Origin: Branchiibius sp. NY16-3462-2
Lineage (GTDB): Bacteria > Actinomycetota > Actinomycetes > Actinomycetales > Dermatophilaceae
Length of the DNA: 64,000 bases
Reading direction: 5' to 3'
Assembly (NCBI RefSeq): GCF_001594145.1
Contig: NZ_LVCF01000025.1
Coordinates: 124,001 to 188,000 of the forward strand
The notes under the pieces were generated by a model, which did no database searches, was not told where the DNA came from, and worked only from the letters and a program-made list of their open reading frames with translations. A program made the position numbers and the translations under genes. Positions 25,464 to 33,739 of the stretch are shown here, piece by piece. Position 1 is the stretch's first letter; every line of letters begins with the position of its first letter.

Positions 25464-26552
25464 TCAGCGGGCGCGGTACGCCGCCGCAACCTCGATCAAC
25501 CGGTCATTCGCCTCAACCTCGGCGATCGTGCAACGCACGCCGTCACCGGCGAACGGCCGCACGACCAGACCCTGCTCCGCGGCCACCTCGGCGAATGCCA
25601 GCGCGTCATCTCCCAGCGGCAACCAGATGAAGTTCGCCTGCGAGTCGGGCACGTCCCAGCCCTGCTCGCGCAGGGCTTTGATCACCCGGGACCGCTCGAT
25701 CACCAGATCTTCGACGCGGACGGCCAACTCGTCGTACGCCGAGAGGCTGGCGATCGCTGCCTGCTGGGCCAGGTCGCTGACACCGAACGGGACCGCCGCC
25801 TTACGCAACGCATCAGCGATCGGCTCGTGCGCGATGGCGTAGCCGACGCGCAACCCGGCGAGCCCGTACGCCTTCGAAAAGGTCCGCAGCACAATGACAT
25901 TCGGGTGCGATCGCCAGACGGCGAGCGCATCCGCGGCCCGCGGATCACGACCGAACTCCACGTACGCCTCGTCGATGACGACCAACACGTCGGACGGGAC
26001 CGCGGCAAGGAAGGAATCCAGCTCATCGGCCGGGATGATCGGACCGGTGGGGTTGTTCGGCGTACACACCAGCACCACCCTCGTGCGCTCGGTAATCGCA
26101 GCCGCCATCGCGGGCAGGTCGTGCGACGCATCCGCCGTGAGCGGCACCTGGACCGCCGTCGCACCGGACAGGCCCACGATGATCGGGTACGCCTCGAAGG
26201 AGCGCCAGGCGAAGATGACCTCATCCCCCGGGTCGCAGGCGATCTGCATGATCTGACCGAGAATGCCCACGCTGCCCGTGCCGGTTGCGACCTCTTCCGG
26301 CCGCACCCCGAAGTGCCCGGCGATCGCCGTACGCAACGCCGTCACGCTCATGTCCGGGTAGCGGTTGACCTGACTGGCTGCCTCCGCGATCACCGAAAGT
26401 ACCGAAGGCAGAGGCGGATACGGGTTCTCGTTCGAGGAGATCTTGTACGTCGTGAACCCCTCACGCTGCGGCGCCGGCTTCCCGGGGACGTAGCTGGGGA
26501 TCAGGTTGAGCGCCTCGCGCAGTCGCACCGAGCGAGTGGAATCCTCGGTCAC
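25464..26552 (-). CDS. pat: aromatic amino acid/histidinol-phosphate aminotransferase
   Basis: A fold-type I PLP aminotransferase of about 362 residues. The PLP lysine is in LRTFSKAYGLAGLRVGYAIA; CTPNNPTGP and IDEAYVEFG carry the Asn and Asp that hold the cofactor. The N-terminus NLIPSYVPGKPAP and SSNENPYPPLPSV resemble the mycobacterial phenylalanine/aromatic aminotransferase Pat more than true HisC, although the two are closely related. GTG at 26552 overlaps the previous stop by 4 nt (GTGA) and has GGAG 8 nt upstream; GTG at 26561 is also possible. Confidence 0.85.
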   Translation of the reverse strand: MTEDSTRSVRLREALNLIPSYVPGKPAPQREGFTTYKISSNENPYPPLPSVLSVIAEAASQVNRYPDMSVTALRTAIAGHFGVRPEEVATGTGSVGILGQIMQIACDPGDEVIFAWRSFEAYPIIVGLSGATAVQVPLTADASHDLPAMAAAITERTRVVLVCTPNNPTGPIIPADELDSFLAAVPSDVLVVIDEAYVEFGRDPRAADALAVWRSHPNVIVLRTFSKAYGLAGLRVGYAIAHEPIADALRKAAVPFGVSDLAQQAAIASLSAYDELAVRVEDLVIERSRVIKALREQGWDVPDSQANFIWLPLGDDALAFAEVAAEQGLVVRPFAGDGVRCTIAEVEANDRLIEVAAAYRAR

Positions 26553-26947
26553 CGCTTCCACTCCATGTCATCGGGCAGGAGAGCACTGAGCAGCATCCCG
26601 ACCAGGGCCACGATCAGTCCACCCCACACCGCGTCCCACCAGAAGTGCGCCACGTGGAACGGCAGGTTGATCTTGCCGCTGATCCAGGACAGCAGCCCCA
26701 ACATGCAGGCGTTGACCACCAGCAGGAACAGGCCGAGCGTGATCACGATCAACGGCACGCTGACAATCTTGAGCAGCGGCTTCACGAAGGCGTTCAGCAC
26801 ACCGAAGATGGCGGCGATCACCACCACCGCCAGGACGTTATGGGTCGTGTCGGCCGTCGGACTGCCCAGCGTGATCCCCGGGACGATCCAGGCGGCGAGC
26901 CACAAAGCGACAGCGTTGACACCGATGGTGATAGCGGCGACCTTCAT
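26549..26947 (-). CDS. YvlD/phage holin family 4 membrane protein
   Basis: A 132-residue protein with four hydrophobic segments. The sequence IFGVLNAFVKPLLKIVSVPL is the core signature of the family named phage holin family 4 (YvlD-like), which despite its name is mostly chromosomal and of unknown function. GKINLPFHVAHFWWDAVWGG is the second conserved block. The ATG at 26947 begins just before helix 1. The gene is coupled to the aminotransferase by a GTGA overlap. Confidence 0.82.
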   Translation of the reverse strand: MKVAAITIGVNAVALWLAAWIVPGITLGSPTADTTHNVLAVVVIAAIFGVLNAFVKPLLKIVSVPLIVITLGLFLLVVNACMLGLLSWISGKINLPFHVAHFWWDAVWGGLIVALVGMLLSALLPDDMEWKR

Positions 26948-26974
26948 GCCTGCATCCTCGCAGACGACACGCCA

Positions 26975-27008
26975 AAGGGTGGCCACCGGACATCCGGTGA
27001 CCACCCTT
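26975..27008 (-). terminator. terminator of the trypsin-like protease gene
   Basis: Fifteen-base arms at 26975-26989 and 26994-27008 pair with a single mismatch around a four-base loop. On the minus strand the stem is followed by a short T run. It begins 16 nt after the stop codon of the protease gene (27025) and lies before the holin-family gene, so it should separate the two units. Confidence 0.75.
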
Positions 27009-27024
27009 CGATGAAGCGGGGCAC

Positions 27025-28125
27025 TCAGGAGCTCTGGTAGCGCACCGCGTTGTAGAGGCTCGCGACCTGGTTGCCGTAGTACGGGGAGTACATGTAGCTC
27101 GGCGAGTTCGTGTAGATGAAATCGTTGTGCCCGTTGATCTGCCCGTAGTTGCCGTCGTAGTTGCGCAACCACGGACCGCCCGAGGAGCCACCGGTCAGAC
27201 CGGAGTACATGTAGATCACGTTGCCGGCGGAGACCGTGTTGGCCGTGGCCTTCACCAGGTAGGCGCCGTTGAACGGGTAGGCCTGCGGGTAACCGAACGC
27301 GCTGGCGTAGAAGTTCGCCGACTGGTTCCAGGCCAGGCCCTGCGCGCCCAGGTAGTCAGCGATCCGGTAGCCGTAGTTGCGGTTCATGAACGCCGCACCG
27401 TTGTCGTTGGCGTAGTCGCGATTGCTCATCCACGAGCTCATCGTCGTCAGGCTGCGGGAGTACCAGTAGCCGTACGGCGCCGATCCGTTGGAGTAGGACG
27501 GGACGAAGGTGAAGTTGGTGTCCCACACGCGCGGTTTGGTCTTCGCGTTACCGTCGGCGTAGTCGTACACGCAGTGACCCGCGGTCCACACGGTGCTCTT
27601 GCCCTCGGAGTTCACAATCGCGCCCGAGCACACGTAGTTCCACGTCTGCCCGCCGTAGGTGCGGCTGAAGAAGACCTTCCCGACCGTCCGCGCCGTGGGT
27701 GCGTAGTACGGCAGGTTGGGGAAGCTGTACTTCGGGCTGACCGCCACGTTGGTCCGCTTCAGCGCCACGATCGGCGCAGCGGCCTTGATCGACTTGGCGG
27801 CACCCTGCGGCGTGGTCGCCTTGCGTGCCGGGGCCTTGCCGGAAATGACCTGCTTGTCGAGCGAGACCGCCGCCTTCATCCGGGCCGGGGTCCAGTAGGC
27901 GCTGACCGCCTTGGCCTCCGCGTGCACTCCGCTGCCCTTCACCAGCTGACGTACGGCGGGGCTGAGGGTGTTCGTGTGAGTGACCGTGGCCGAGTGCTTC
28001 AGCTTCGTGGTCGCCCGGTCCGAGGACGCCGCCTGGGCGGTGCCCACTGAGGTGGCCAGGGTCGCCGCAGCGATCACGGCGCCTGCGACGGCCATTCCGC
28101 GGCGGTGTTTCAGGGTGGTGTGCAT
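27025..28125 (-). CDS. secreted trypsin-like serine protease
   Basis: A 366-residue exported protease of the chymotrypsin fold. A Sec signal peptide (AVAGAVIAAATLATSVGTAQA) is followed by a ~100-residue propeptide-like region. The catalytic triad is readable: His in STVWTAGHCVYD, Asp in YANDNGAAFM, and Ser in GLTGGSSGGPWL. The spacing and the Tyr-rich mature domain resemble V8-like endopeptidases secreted by actinobacteria. AAGGAA precedes ATG 28125. It has its own terminator and lies near two other exported-protein genes. Confidence 0.87.
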   Translation of the reverse strand: MHTTLKHRRGMAVAGAVIAAATLATSVGTAQAASSDRATTKLKHSATVTHTNTLSPAVRQLVKGSGVHAEAKAVSAYWTPARMKAAVSLDKQVISGKAPARKATTPQGAAKSIKAAAPIVALKRTNVAVSPKYSFPNLPYYAPTARTVGKVFFSRTYGGQTWNYVCSGAIVNSEGKSTVWTAGHCVYDYADGNAKTKPRVWDTNFTFVPSYSNGSAPYGYWYSRSLTTMSSWMSNRDYANDNGAAFMNRNYGYRIADYLGAQGLAWNQSANFYASAFGYPQAYPFNGAYLVKATANTVSAGNVIYMYSGLTGGSSGGPWLRNYDGNYGQINGHNDFIYTNSPSYMYSPYYGNQVASLYNAVRYQSS

Positions 28126-28271
28126 GGCTGTTCCTTCCATTGACGGGTGGCTGCCTGGGGGATTCAGGCGACACCAACCAACGAGGAAGGACGGGCCGTG
28201 CGTGATACGGAAACAGTCTGAGGTATCTGGCGTGCAAGTGAATACTCCTGTTGGACAGAAGGATTCAGCTA

Positions 28272-29075
28272 TCAGGCCCAGCCAGGGATCTCGGAATTCT
28301 CCAGATACACCGGACCGACACCGGAGTCGACCGCCCGCACCGCCTGCTCGATCAACCGCGCGGTGTAGGCCGCCGCGTGCTCCTGCACCGCTGCCTGGTC
28401 GCACCAGTGCAGCGACTGAATCTCCCTGGGCTCCAAGTGAATTCGCGACTCGTCGGCCGGGTCGAGTCGGGCGTCGAAGAGGAAGAGCACCGCGTCGTCC
28501 CACCCCCGCCACGGCGGCAGCCAGGTGACTGCGGCCAGGCCGGTCAGAGTGATGGGGACGTCGAGTTCCTCTTTGACCTCCCGACGTACGGCGTCCGCGG
28601 GCGACTCGTGCGGGTCCACCACTCCGCCGGGCAGGTCCCAGAATTTCTTATAGGACAACTGGCACAGCAACACCTCACCGGTGGCGTTGCGGATCAACGC
28701 CTGACCGATGGCTCGCTTGATCGGCAACGAGGCGTTCAACATCCGGTTGAAGGTCAGGGGATCGCTCAACGGCGGATCGCTGGCCACCCGCGCCAGACTC
28801 ACCACGTCGACAGCGTCGCCACTGGCAGAGCGCCCGGCCTCGCGCAGAACACCTTCTCGGCGTAGACCGGCCCGGCTCACCGCCCGGATGCCCACGCGGT
28901 CGTCGGCCGGCAGCATCGCCTCGACCCTGATCGCCCCAGCGGAAAGCGCCCCCTCGACGACCTCGATGACCGATGTCTCAAGGCTCGTGCGAGCGGGCGC
29001 TCCCACCTCGGGCAGCTGCAGGCGCACCGTTCCGTCGATCGCGGTCTGGCGGATGGAAACCTGCGAGTCCGGCAT
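28272..29075 (-). CDS. Nudix hydrolase with N-terminal GNAT-like segment
   Basis: A 267-residue fusion. The N-terminal ~110 residues contain GAIRVEAMLPADDRVGIRAV and GLRREGVLRE, which resemble the last part of GNAT acetyltransferases (RimJ/RimL type), but the first half of a normal acetyltransferase is missing or very divergent. The C-terminal domain is Nudix: GGVVDPHESPADAVRREVKE plus ELDV is a complete Nudix box, so hydrolysis of a nucleoside diphosphate derivative is likely. ATG 29075 has TAGATT 7 nt upstream (leaderless). Confidence 0.82.
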   Translation of the reverse strand: MPDSQVSIRQTAIDGTVRLQLPEVGAPARTSLETSVIEVVEGALSAGAIRVEAMLPADDRVGIRAVSRAGLRREGVLREAGRSASGDAVDVVSLARVASDPPLSDPLTFNRMLNASLPIKRAIGQALIRNATGEVLLCQLSYKKFWDLPGGVVDPHESPADAVRREVKEELDVPITLTGLAAVTWLPPWRGWDDAVLFLFDARLDPADESRIHLEPREIQSLHWCDQAAVQEHAAAYTARLIEQAVRAVDSGVGPVYLENSEIPGWA

Positions 29076-29098
29076 GTCCGCAAATCTATCGGTGCGGG

Positions 29099-29869
29099 TT
29101 ACTCCTGCTTGGTCCGGATGGTGTTGACGACCAGCGCGCCCGCTCCCAGCATGGCCAGGCCAAGGCCGCCGATCGGCAGCCACGGGGTCGAGGACCCCGT
29201 CGGCTCCTGCGGACCGTCGGTCACCACCGGCGGTCCGGTGGTGGTGGGCGGCGGTGTGATGGTCGAGGTCGGCGGAGGCGTCGAGGTGGACGTCGTCGTC
29301 GAGGTGGAGGTGGTCGAGGTGGTGGTGGTCGACGTCGAGGTGGTAGACGTGGACGTCGAGGTCGGCGGGGCCGCCGCGCACTTCACCCCGCCGAGGCGGA
29401 CCCAACTACCGGTGACGCCGGGGCTGAAGTTGACGTAGGCACCGGTTGTCACGCCGGACGCCGCGCTCAGCAACGTCACCGAGCCCACCAGGTTCGCGTT
29501 GCCCGCGAACGACGCCAAGGAGACCGTCCTGGCCGCGGTGTAGGTACCCGCAGCACCGCCACCGGCAACGACGACTCGCGGTTTGCCCGACACGCACGAG
29601 GTCGTCACGGTGACCCGCGAACCCAGGGCGATCGTCGAGGTGACCGTGGCCTTGCCCCCGCTGGTGCTTGCCGACGCGGTGAAGAGGCCGTAACCGCTGG
29701 TCACCGAGCCGGTCCTCCAGCCGGAGCTGGCGATCGGGTCGGCGTAGGAGACGCCGTAGGCGGTATCACCTGCTGCGGCGAACGACGGGGAACCGGTCGC
29801 CAGGAGTAGTCCGGTTGCTCCGACGACCGTTACGACCGAGCCGGCGAACACGGCGCTGTTGCGCTTCAT
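29099..29869 (-). CDS. surface protein with C-terminal membrane anchor and Thr/Ser linker
   Basis: An exported protein of 256 residues (267 if GTG at 29902 is the start). The signal peptide is SAVFAGSVVTVVGATGLLLA with a likely cut after SPSFA. The mature domain has two cysteines and many beta strands. A long Ser/Thr/Pro linker leads to a final hydrophobic helix, PIGGLGLAMLGAGALVVNTI, and a short basic tail, so the protein is anchored by its C-terminus. No LPxTG sorting motif is present. The GTG at 29902 overlaps the protease stop by 4 nt, which supports co-translation with the S53 protease gene. Confidence 0.7.
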   Translation of the reverse strand: MKRNSAVFAGSVVTVVGATGLLLATGSPSFAAAGDTAYGVSYADPIASSGWRTGSVTSGYGLFTASASTSGGKATVTSTIALGSRVTVTTSCVSGKPRVVVAGGGAAGTYTAARTVSLASFAGNANLVGSVTLLSAASGVTTGAYVNFSPGVTGSWVRLGGVKCAAAPPTSTSTSTTSTSTTTTSTTSTSTTTSTSTPPPTSTITPPPTTTGPPVVTDGPQEPTGSSTPWLPIGGLGLAMLGAGALVVNTIRTKQE

Positions 29870-29898
29870 CGAGGTTCTCACTGTCCGTTGGCTGATCG

Positions 29899-31845
29899 TC
29901 ACTTGAACGCGGAGAAGAACGCGGCACCGTTCGGGGTACCGACACCGGTCACGTTGTCCCAGCGAGGGCCGCTGACCAGGTTCTCAGGTTTGGCGTCCAG
30001 ACCAACGACGTACCCCTGGTTGGGCACGACCTGACCGGCCGCGTTGTGCGCGTTGTAGAACACGCCCGACTTACCCGGGTAGTTGATGTCCTTGATCGCG
30101 GAGGTTCCGGCCAGCTTGTAGAAGATGGGCGCGGCGAGGCCGACCTTGGAATTGTTCTTCTTCTTGGCCAGGCCCACCATCGCCGCGACGATCGGCGACG
30201 CCAGGCTGGTCCCGCCGACGCTGGCGTAGACCGGCTGGTTGCCGTTGTTCATGTCCAGGAACCGGATGGTGTAGCCGGTGCCCGGGTCAGCCAACGCCGA
30301 GACGTCGGGTACGGCGCGGCGGGTGTAGCTGCCGACCTTGCCCTTCTGCCAGGACGGCTGCGCGTACGACGCGCTCTGCCCACCGCCGGCGCCCTTCACC
30401 GGCAGGAATTTCGCGGTGAACGTGAGGTCGGTGATGCCGGTGGTGGTGCTGGTCTTCGGCTGCCGGAAGAAGCGGTTCTCCCAGCCGGCCGCCACGGTCT
30501 GGACGCCCTTGGCGGTCAGGCCGATCGCCGTACCTCCGACTGCGGTCGTGTAGTTGCTCGACGCGGGCAGGCCGACGCCCGCGTAGCCCTGGACCTTGGT
30601 CTCGCTGATGGGCAGCGTGGTGTTGTTGCCGCTGTCGCCCGAGGAGGCGAACGTGCTGATGCCGGTCAAGGATGCCTGCAACATCGGACGGTCCCAGGCC
30701 GCCTTGGTGGCCGCGGTCTCGCCCCGGTCACTGCCGGTGCCGAACGACATCGAGATGGTGGTGACCTGGTGGGCGGTCACCATCTTCTGCAACGTTGCGG
30801 TCAGCGGTGCGTCTTCACAGGAGCCTGCGTCGTAGTAGTGGATGGTCGCGTTGGGGGCGATCGCATGGGTGGACTGCACGTCCAACGCCTGCTCGACGTT
30901 GACGCCCAGGGGGTCGCACTCCACCGGGATCTTCTTGCCGGCGCTGAACACCTTGTAGTTGGCGGCGGCCAACTGCGGGAAGCCGGCATCCTTCATGTAG
31001 GCATTGGTCTGCGCCAGGATCGACTTGTCGTTTCCCCACAGCAGGATGCCGAGGGTGGGCTTCTGCGCGGAGACCGGGGCGCTGCCGTAGATCTTCTGCA
31101 GGTCCTGGGGGATGTATCCGCAGATCGCGTTGGACATCACGCCGTACTTCTTGGCCTTGGGGTAGAGGTGGTCGCCCCAGTAGTACGCGCAGTTGGCGCT
31201 GCCATCGGTCGCACCGTTCGCGCTCGGGGTCACCTTCGCGCTGGCCTTGGAGGTGCGCAGCGCCGAGCGGGTTGCGTTCAGACCGCGCGCGTTCAGCGGC
31301 TCCTTCTTGGCGAGGGTGCTCAGCCCGGCGACCGCGATGACGCCGCTGGATTTGGCGATCGTCGGGTCGGTGTTCGGTGCCAGCCCGGAGACGGCGCCCA
31401 GCTTGGCCCGCTCGATGCGCACGGACAGCGACTTGTTCACCGTGCCGACGGTGCTGGTGACGAAGACCTGACCGGCGTCGCGGCTGACGTACGTCACGCG
31501 GTAGCCGTTGGCCTTCGCCCACGCCGCGGCCTTGTCGACCGCGGCCTGGCTCGCACCGAACCGGCGGGTGTACTCGGCCGGGCTGAGCACGACACCCTTG
31601 GCGGCCAGCGACTGCGCCTCGGCCTGGTTGGGCAGCGGCACCAGCAGGCTGAGCGACATCGAGGTCCCCGCAGCAGCGTCACCCTGGCGCAGTACTGGCG
31701 ACTGGCCCGGTCCGGTGATGACCCGTCCCGATCCGACCAGGACGGACGAGCCACCCCCGGTGTCGGCCGCGATCGAGGCGGCGGCGGGCAGCATTGCTGC
31801 AGTGGTGGCAACCAGGGTGACGGTTGCGATCCGGCGGCGGTTCAT
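29899..31845 (-). CDS. S53 family serine-carboxyl protease (sedolisin/kumamolisin-like), secreted
   Basis: A 648-residue exported protease precursor. A signal peptide (ATVTLVATTAAMLPAAASIA) precedes a pro-kumamolisin activation domain (residues ~45-190, with SLAAKGVVLSPAEYTRRFG). The catalytic Glu and Asp are in GVNVEQALDVQSTHAI, and the nucleophile Ser is in YASVGGTSLASPIVAAMVG. The calcium site near the end is GPRWDNVTGVGTPNG. S53 enzymes are active at acid pH after self-cleavage. The gene leads a short operon with the anchored surface protein. Confidence 0.9.
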   Translation of the reverse strand: MNRRRIATVTLVATTAAMLPAAASIAADTGGGSSVLVGSGRVITGPGQSPVLRQGDAAAGTSMSLSLLVPLPNQAEAQSLAAKGVVLSPAEYTRRFGASQAAVDKAAAWAKANGYRVTYVSRDAGQVFVTSTVGTVNKSLSVRIERAKLGAVSGLAPNTDPTIAKSSGVIAVAGLSTLAKKEPLNARGLNATRSALRTSKASAKVTPSANGATDGSANCAYYWGDHLYPKAKKYGVMSNAICGYIPQDLQKIYGSAPVSAQKPTLGILLWGNDKSILAQTNAYMKDAGFPQLAAANYKVFSAGKKIPVECDPLGVNVEQALDVQSTHAIAPNATIHYYDAGSCEDAPLTATLQKMVTAHQVTTISMSFGTGSDRGETAATKAAWDRPMLQASLTGISTFASSGDSGNNTTLPISETKVQGYAGVGLPASSNYTTAVGGTAIGLTAKGVQTVAAGWENRFFRQPKTSTTTGITDLTFTAKFLPVKGAGGGQSASYAQPSWQKGKVGSYTRRAVPDVSALADPGTGYTIRFLDMNNGNQPVYASVGGTSLASPIVAAMVGLAKKKNNSKVGLAAPIFYKLAGTSAIKDINYPGKSGVFYNAHNAAGQVVPNQGYVVGLDAKPENLVSGPRWDNVTGVGTPNGAAFFSAFK

Positions 31846-31965
31846 TCAGGCACGACCTTCGTTGGCGAACGCGTTGTGGGGGTTTATGCAGGCGACACAT
31901 AGCGCGCCGACAGGTACCGACCCTAGCGGCCTGAGCACTGCCACCGCCGCCGGCTCCGACAACGT

Positions 31966-32562
31966 TTAGATATCGGCCCGGTCGACCTGGTCCTGCAACG
32001 GCCGCAGGCGCGCCAGTTGGTCGAGAAAAGCGTCCACCTGCAGGGCGTCATAGCCCCGGGCGGTCCGGCGGGGCGGATAGAAGAGCACCGTCTCGATGTC
32101 AGGCAGCTGCTCCCCGCGGGCCATTGCGACCAGGACCTTGTCGAGGAAATCGTCGACCTCGTGCTCCTCGTAGGCGCGCTTCCCGGTGCGGGTGGCGAAC
32201 CGCGAATCGCGCACCCAGTCCTGCTGCGCCGGCGTCCAGCGCAGCCGCGTCACGCGAGTGCTCCCGTCGCTCGGTGCGGCGGTGGGAGCCTCCGGCTGCA
32301 ACCGGTCGACCAGATCCTGTTGCCATAGGTAGACCTGCCGCAGGAATCCGTCCACTGAATCCACGGCCAGTCCGCCGACCAGCGGGACCCGGCGGATCGC
32401 CGTACCGGCAATGTCGGGCAGTTGGCCACCCCGCTCCATGGTGAGGGCGATCCGATCCAGTTGCCGCTCGACGTCATCGCGCACGTAACCACCCCGCTCG
32501 GGCGGGAAAACCGCGGACCGGACGACCGCGATCTGATCGGCGGACCAGGGCAGGGACGGCAT
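31966..32562 (-). CDS. DivIVA-domain protein with internal duplication
   Basis: A 198-residue protein with two similar halves. In each, a block of the type FxxxxxxxGYxxDDVxxxLDxI is followed by GEQLPDI/GGQLPDI and then a second pattern, VDSVDGFLRQV or ALQVDAFLDQL. The pattern RFATRTGKRAYEEHEVDDFL is typical of DivIVA-like DUF proteins in actinobacteria, which bind curved membrane or scaffold growth. There is no coiled-coil tail like that of Wag31, so it is not the main DivIVA. ATG 32562 has CAGACT 6 nt upstream. Confidence 0.72.
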   Translation of the reverse strand: MPSLPWSADQIAVVRSAVFPPERGGYVRDDVERQLDRIALTMERGGQLPDIAGTAIRRVPLVGGLAVDSVDGFLRQVYLWQQDLVDRLQPEAPTAAPSDGSTRVTRLRWTPAQQDWVRDSRFATRTGKRAYEEHEVDDFLDKVLVAMARGEQLPDIETVLFYPPRRTARGYDALQVDAFLDQLARLRPLQDQVDRADI

Positions 32563-32593
32563 AGGGACAGTCTGGCACCGTAGGGTTGCCGAT

Positions 32594-33613
32594 ATGCGTG
32601 TCCTGGTCTCCGGCGGTGCCGGCTACATCGGATCCCATACCGTGCTCGCGCTGATCGCCAGCGGGCACGACGTTGTGATCGCCGACGACTTCAGCAACAG
32701 CAAACCGACCGTGCTGCCCCGCCTGGAGGCGCTGTCGGGTACGTCGATCCCCCTCTACAGCGTGGATCTCACCGATCCGGACAAGACCGAGCAGATCTTC
32801 GCCGAGCAACCGATCGATGCGGTGATCCACTTCGCCGGCCTGAAGGCCGTCGGCGAATCGGTGGCCAAACCGTTGGAGTACTACCGCAACAACCTGGACT
32901 CCACGTTCTCCCTGCTCACCGCGATGCGGCGGCACGGGGTGGGTCAGTTGGTGTTCTCCTCCTCGGCGACCGTCTACGGGGACAACGCCCCTGTCCCGTA
33001 CGTCGAGACCTACGAACCGCTGTCCGCCGCCTCCCCCTACGGCCGGACCAAGGTCATGATCGAGCACGTGCTGTCCGACACCGCACGGGCCACCGACGGA
33101 CTGCGGGTGGCGATGTTGCGCTACTTCAACCCGGTCGGTGCCGACGCCAGCGGTCAGATCGGCGAGGACCCGCAGGGCACCCCGAACAACCTGATGCCCT
33201 ATATCGCGCAGGTCGCGGTAGGCCGCCGTCCGTCACTGACGGTCTACGGCAACGACTACCCGACAGCCGACGGCACCTGCGAGCGCGACTACATCCACGT
33301 CACCGATCTGGCGACCGGCCACGTGGCGGCGTTGAACCATCTCTCCTCGATGCAGGAGCCGGTGCGGGCGTTCAACCTGGGCACCGGCACGGGCACCTCG
33401 GTGCTGGAGTTGCTGCACGCCTTCGAGCGAGCGGTCGGCCGTGAGCTGCCGTGGGAGTTCGGTCCCCGTCGGCCCGGTGACCTGCCGGCCTACTGGGCCG
33501 ACCCCACGCGGGCGCAGACCGAGTTGGGCTGGCACGCCACGAAAACCATCGATGACATGTGCGCCGACACCTGGCGCTGGCAGTCCGAGAACCCAAACGG
33601 TTTCCCGGACTGA
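32594..33613 (+). CDS. galE: UDP-glucose 4-epimerase
   Basis: A 339-residue short-chain dehydrogenase/reductase of the extended type. GGAGYIGSHTVLALIASGH binds NAD; VFSSSATVYG gives the catalytic Ser, and SPYGRTKVMIEHVL gives the Tyr-Lys pair. LRYFNPVGADASGQIGEDP and ERDYIHVTDLATGHVAAL are GalE-specific. It interconverts UDP-glucose and UDP-galactose. It completes the Leloir pathway with galT and galK, which lie 27 kb away. TAGGGT ends 7 nt before ATG 32594, so the message is probably leaderless. Confidence 0.95.
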   Translation: MRVLVSGGAGYIGSHTVLALIASGHDVVIADDFSNSKPTVLPRLEALSGTSIPLYSVDLTDPDKTEQIFAEQPIDAVIHFAGLKAVGESVAKPLEYYRNNLDSTFSLLTAMRRHGVGQLVFSSSATVYGDNAPVPYVETYEPLSAASPYGRTKVMIEHVLSDTARATDGLRVAMLRYFNPVGADASGQIGEDPQGTPNNLMPYIAQVAVGRRPSLTVYGNDYPTADGTCERDYIHVTDLATGHVAALNHLSSMQEPVRAFNLGTGTGTSVLELLHAFERAVGRELPWEFGPRRPGDLPAYWADPTRAQTELGWHATKTIDDMCADTWRWQSENPNGFPD

Positions 33614-33638
33614 GCGGTCGCGGCGGCCCGACGCACGT

Positions 33639-33656
33639 GCACTTTGTGCCGCAAAC
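33639..33656 (+). repeat. GCACTTTGTGCCGCAAAC repeat, copy 1
   Basis: An 18-bp sequence identical to copy 2, found just after galE. Its first 11 bases form an inverted repeat, GCAC-TTT-GTGC. It is followed by the palindrome GGGTCGCGACCC (33659-33670). Confidence 0.75.
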
Positions 33657-33690
33657 AGGGGTCGCGACCCGGAAACGCAGCCCCACTGGC

Positions 33691-33708
33691 GCACTTTGTG
33701 CCGCAAAC
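33691..33708 (+). repeat. GCACTTTGTGCCGCAAAC repeat, copy 2
   Basis: An exact copy of the 18-bp sequence 52 bp downstream of copy 1 and in the same orientation. It lies 32 bp beyond the 3' end of the nuclease-like gene. Confidence 0.75.
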
Positions 33709-33739
33709 GTGGTGTCACAACCACCGCAGCTGGCGACCC

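Noticed and set aside
29215..29370. Repetitive GTCGAGGTGG-type DNA
   Set aside because: It encodes the Ser/Thr linker of the anchored surface protein; codon-level low complexity explains it.
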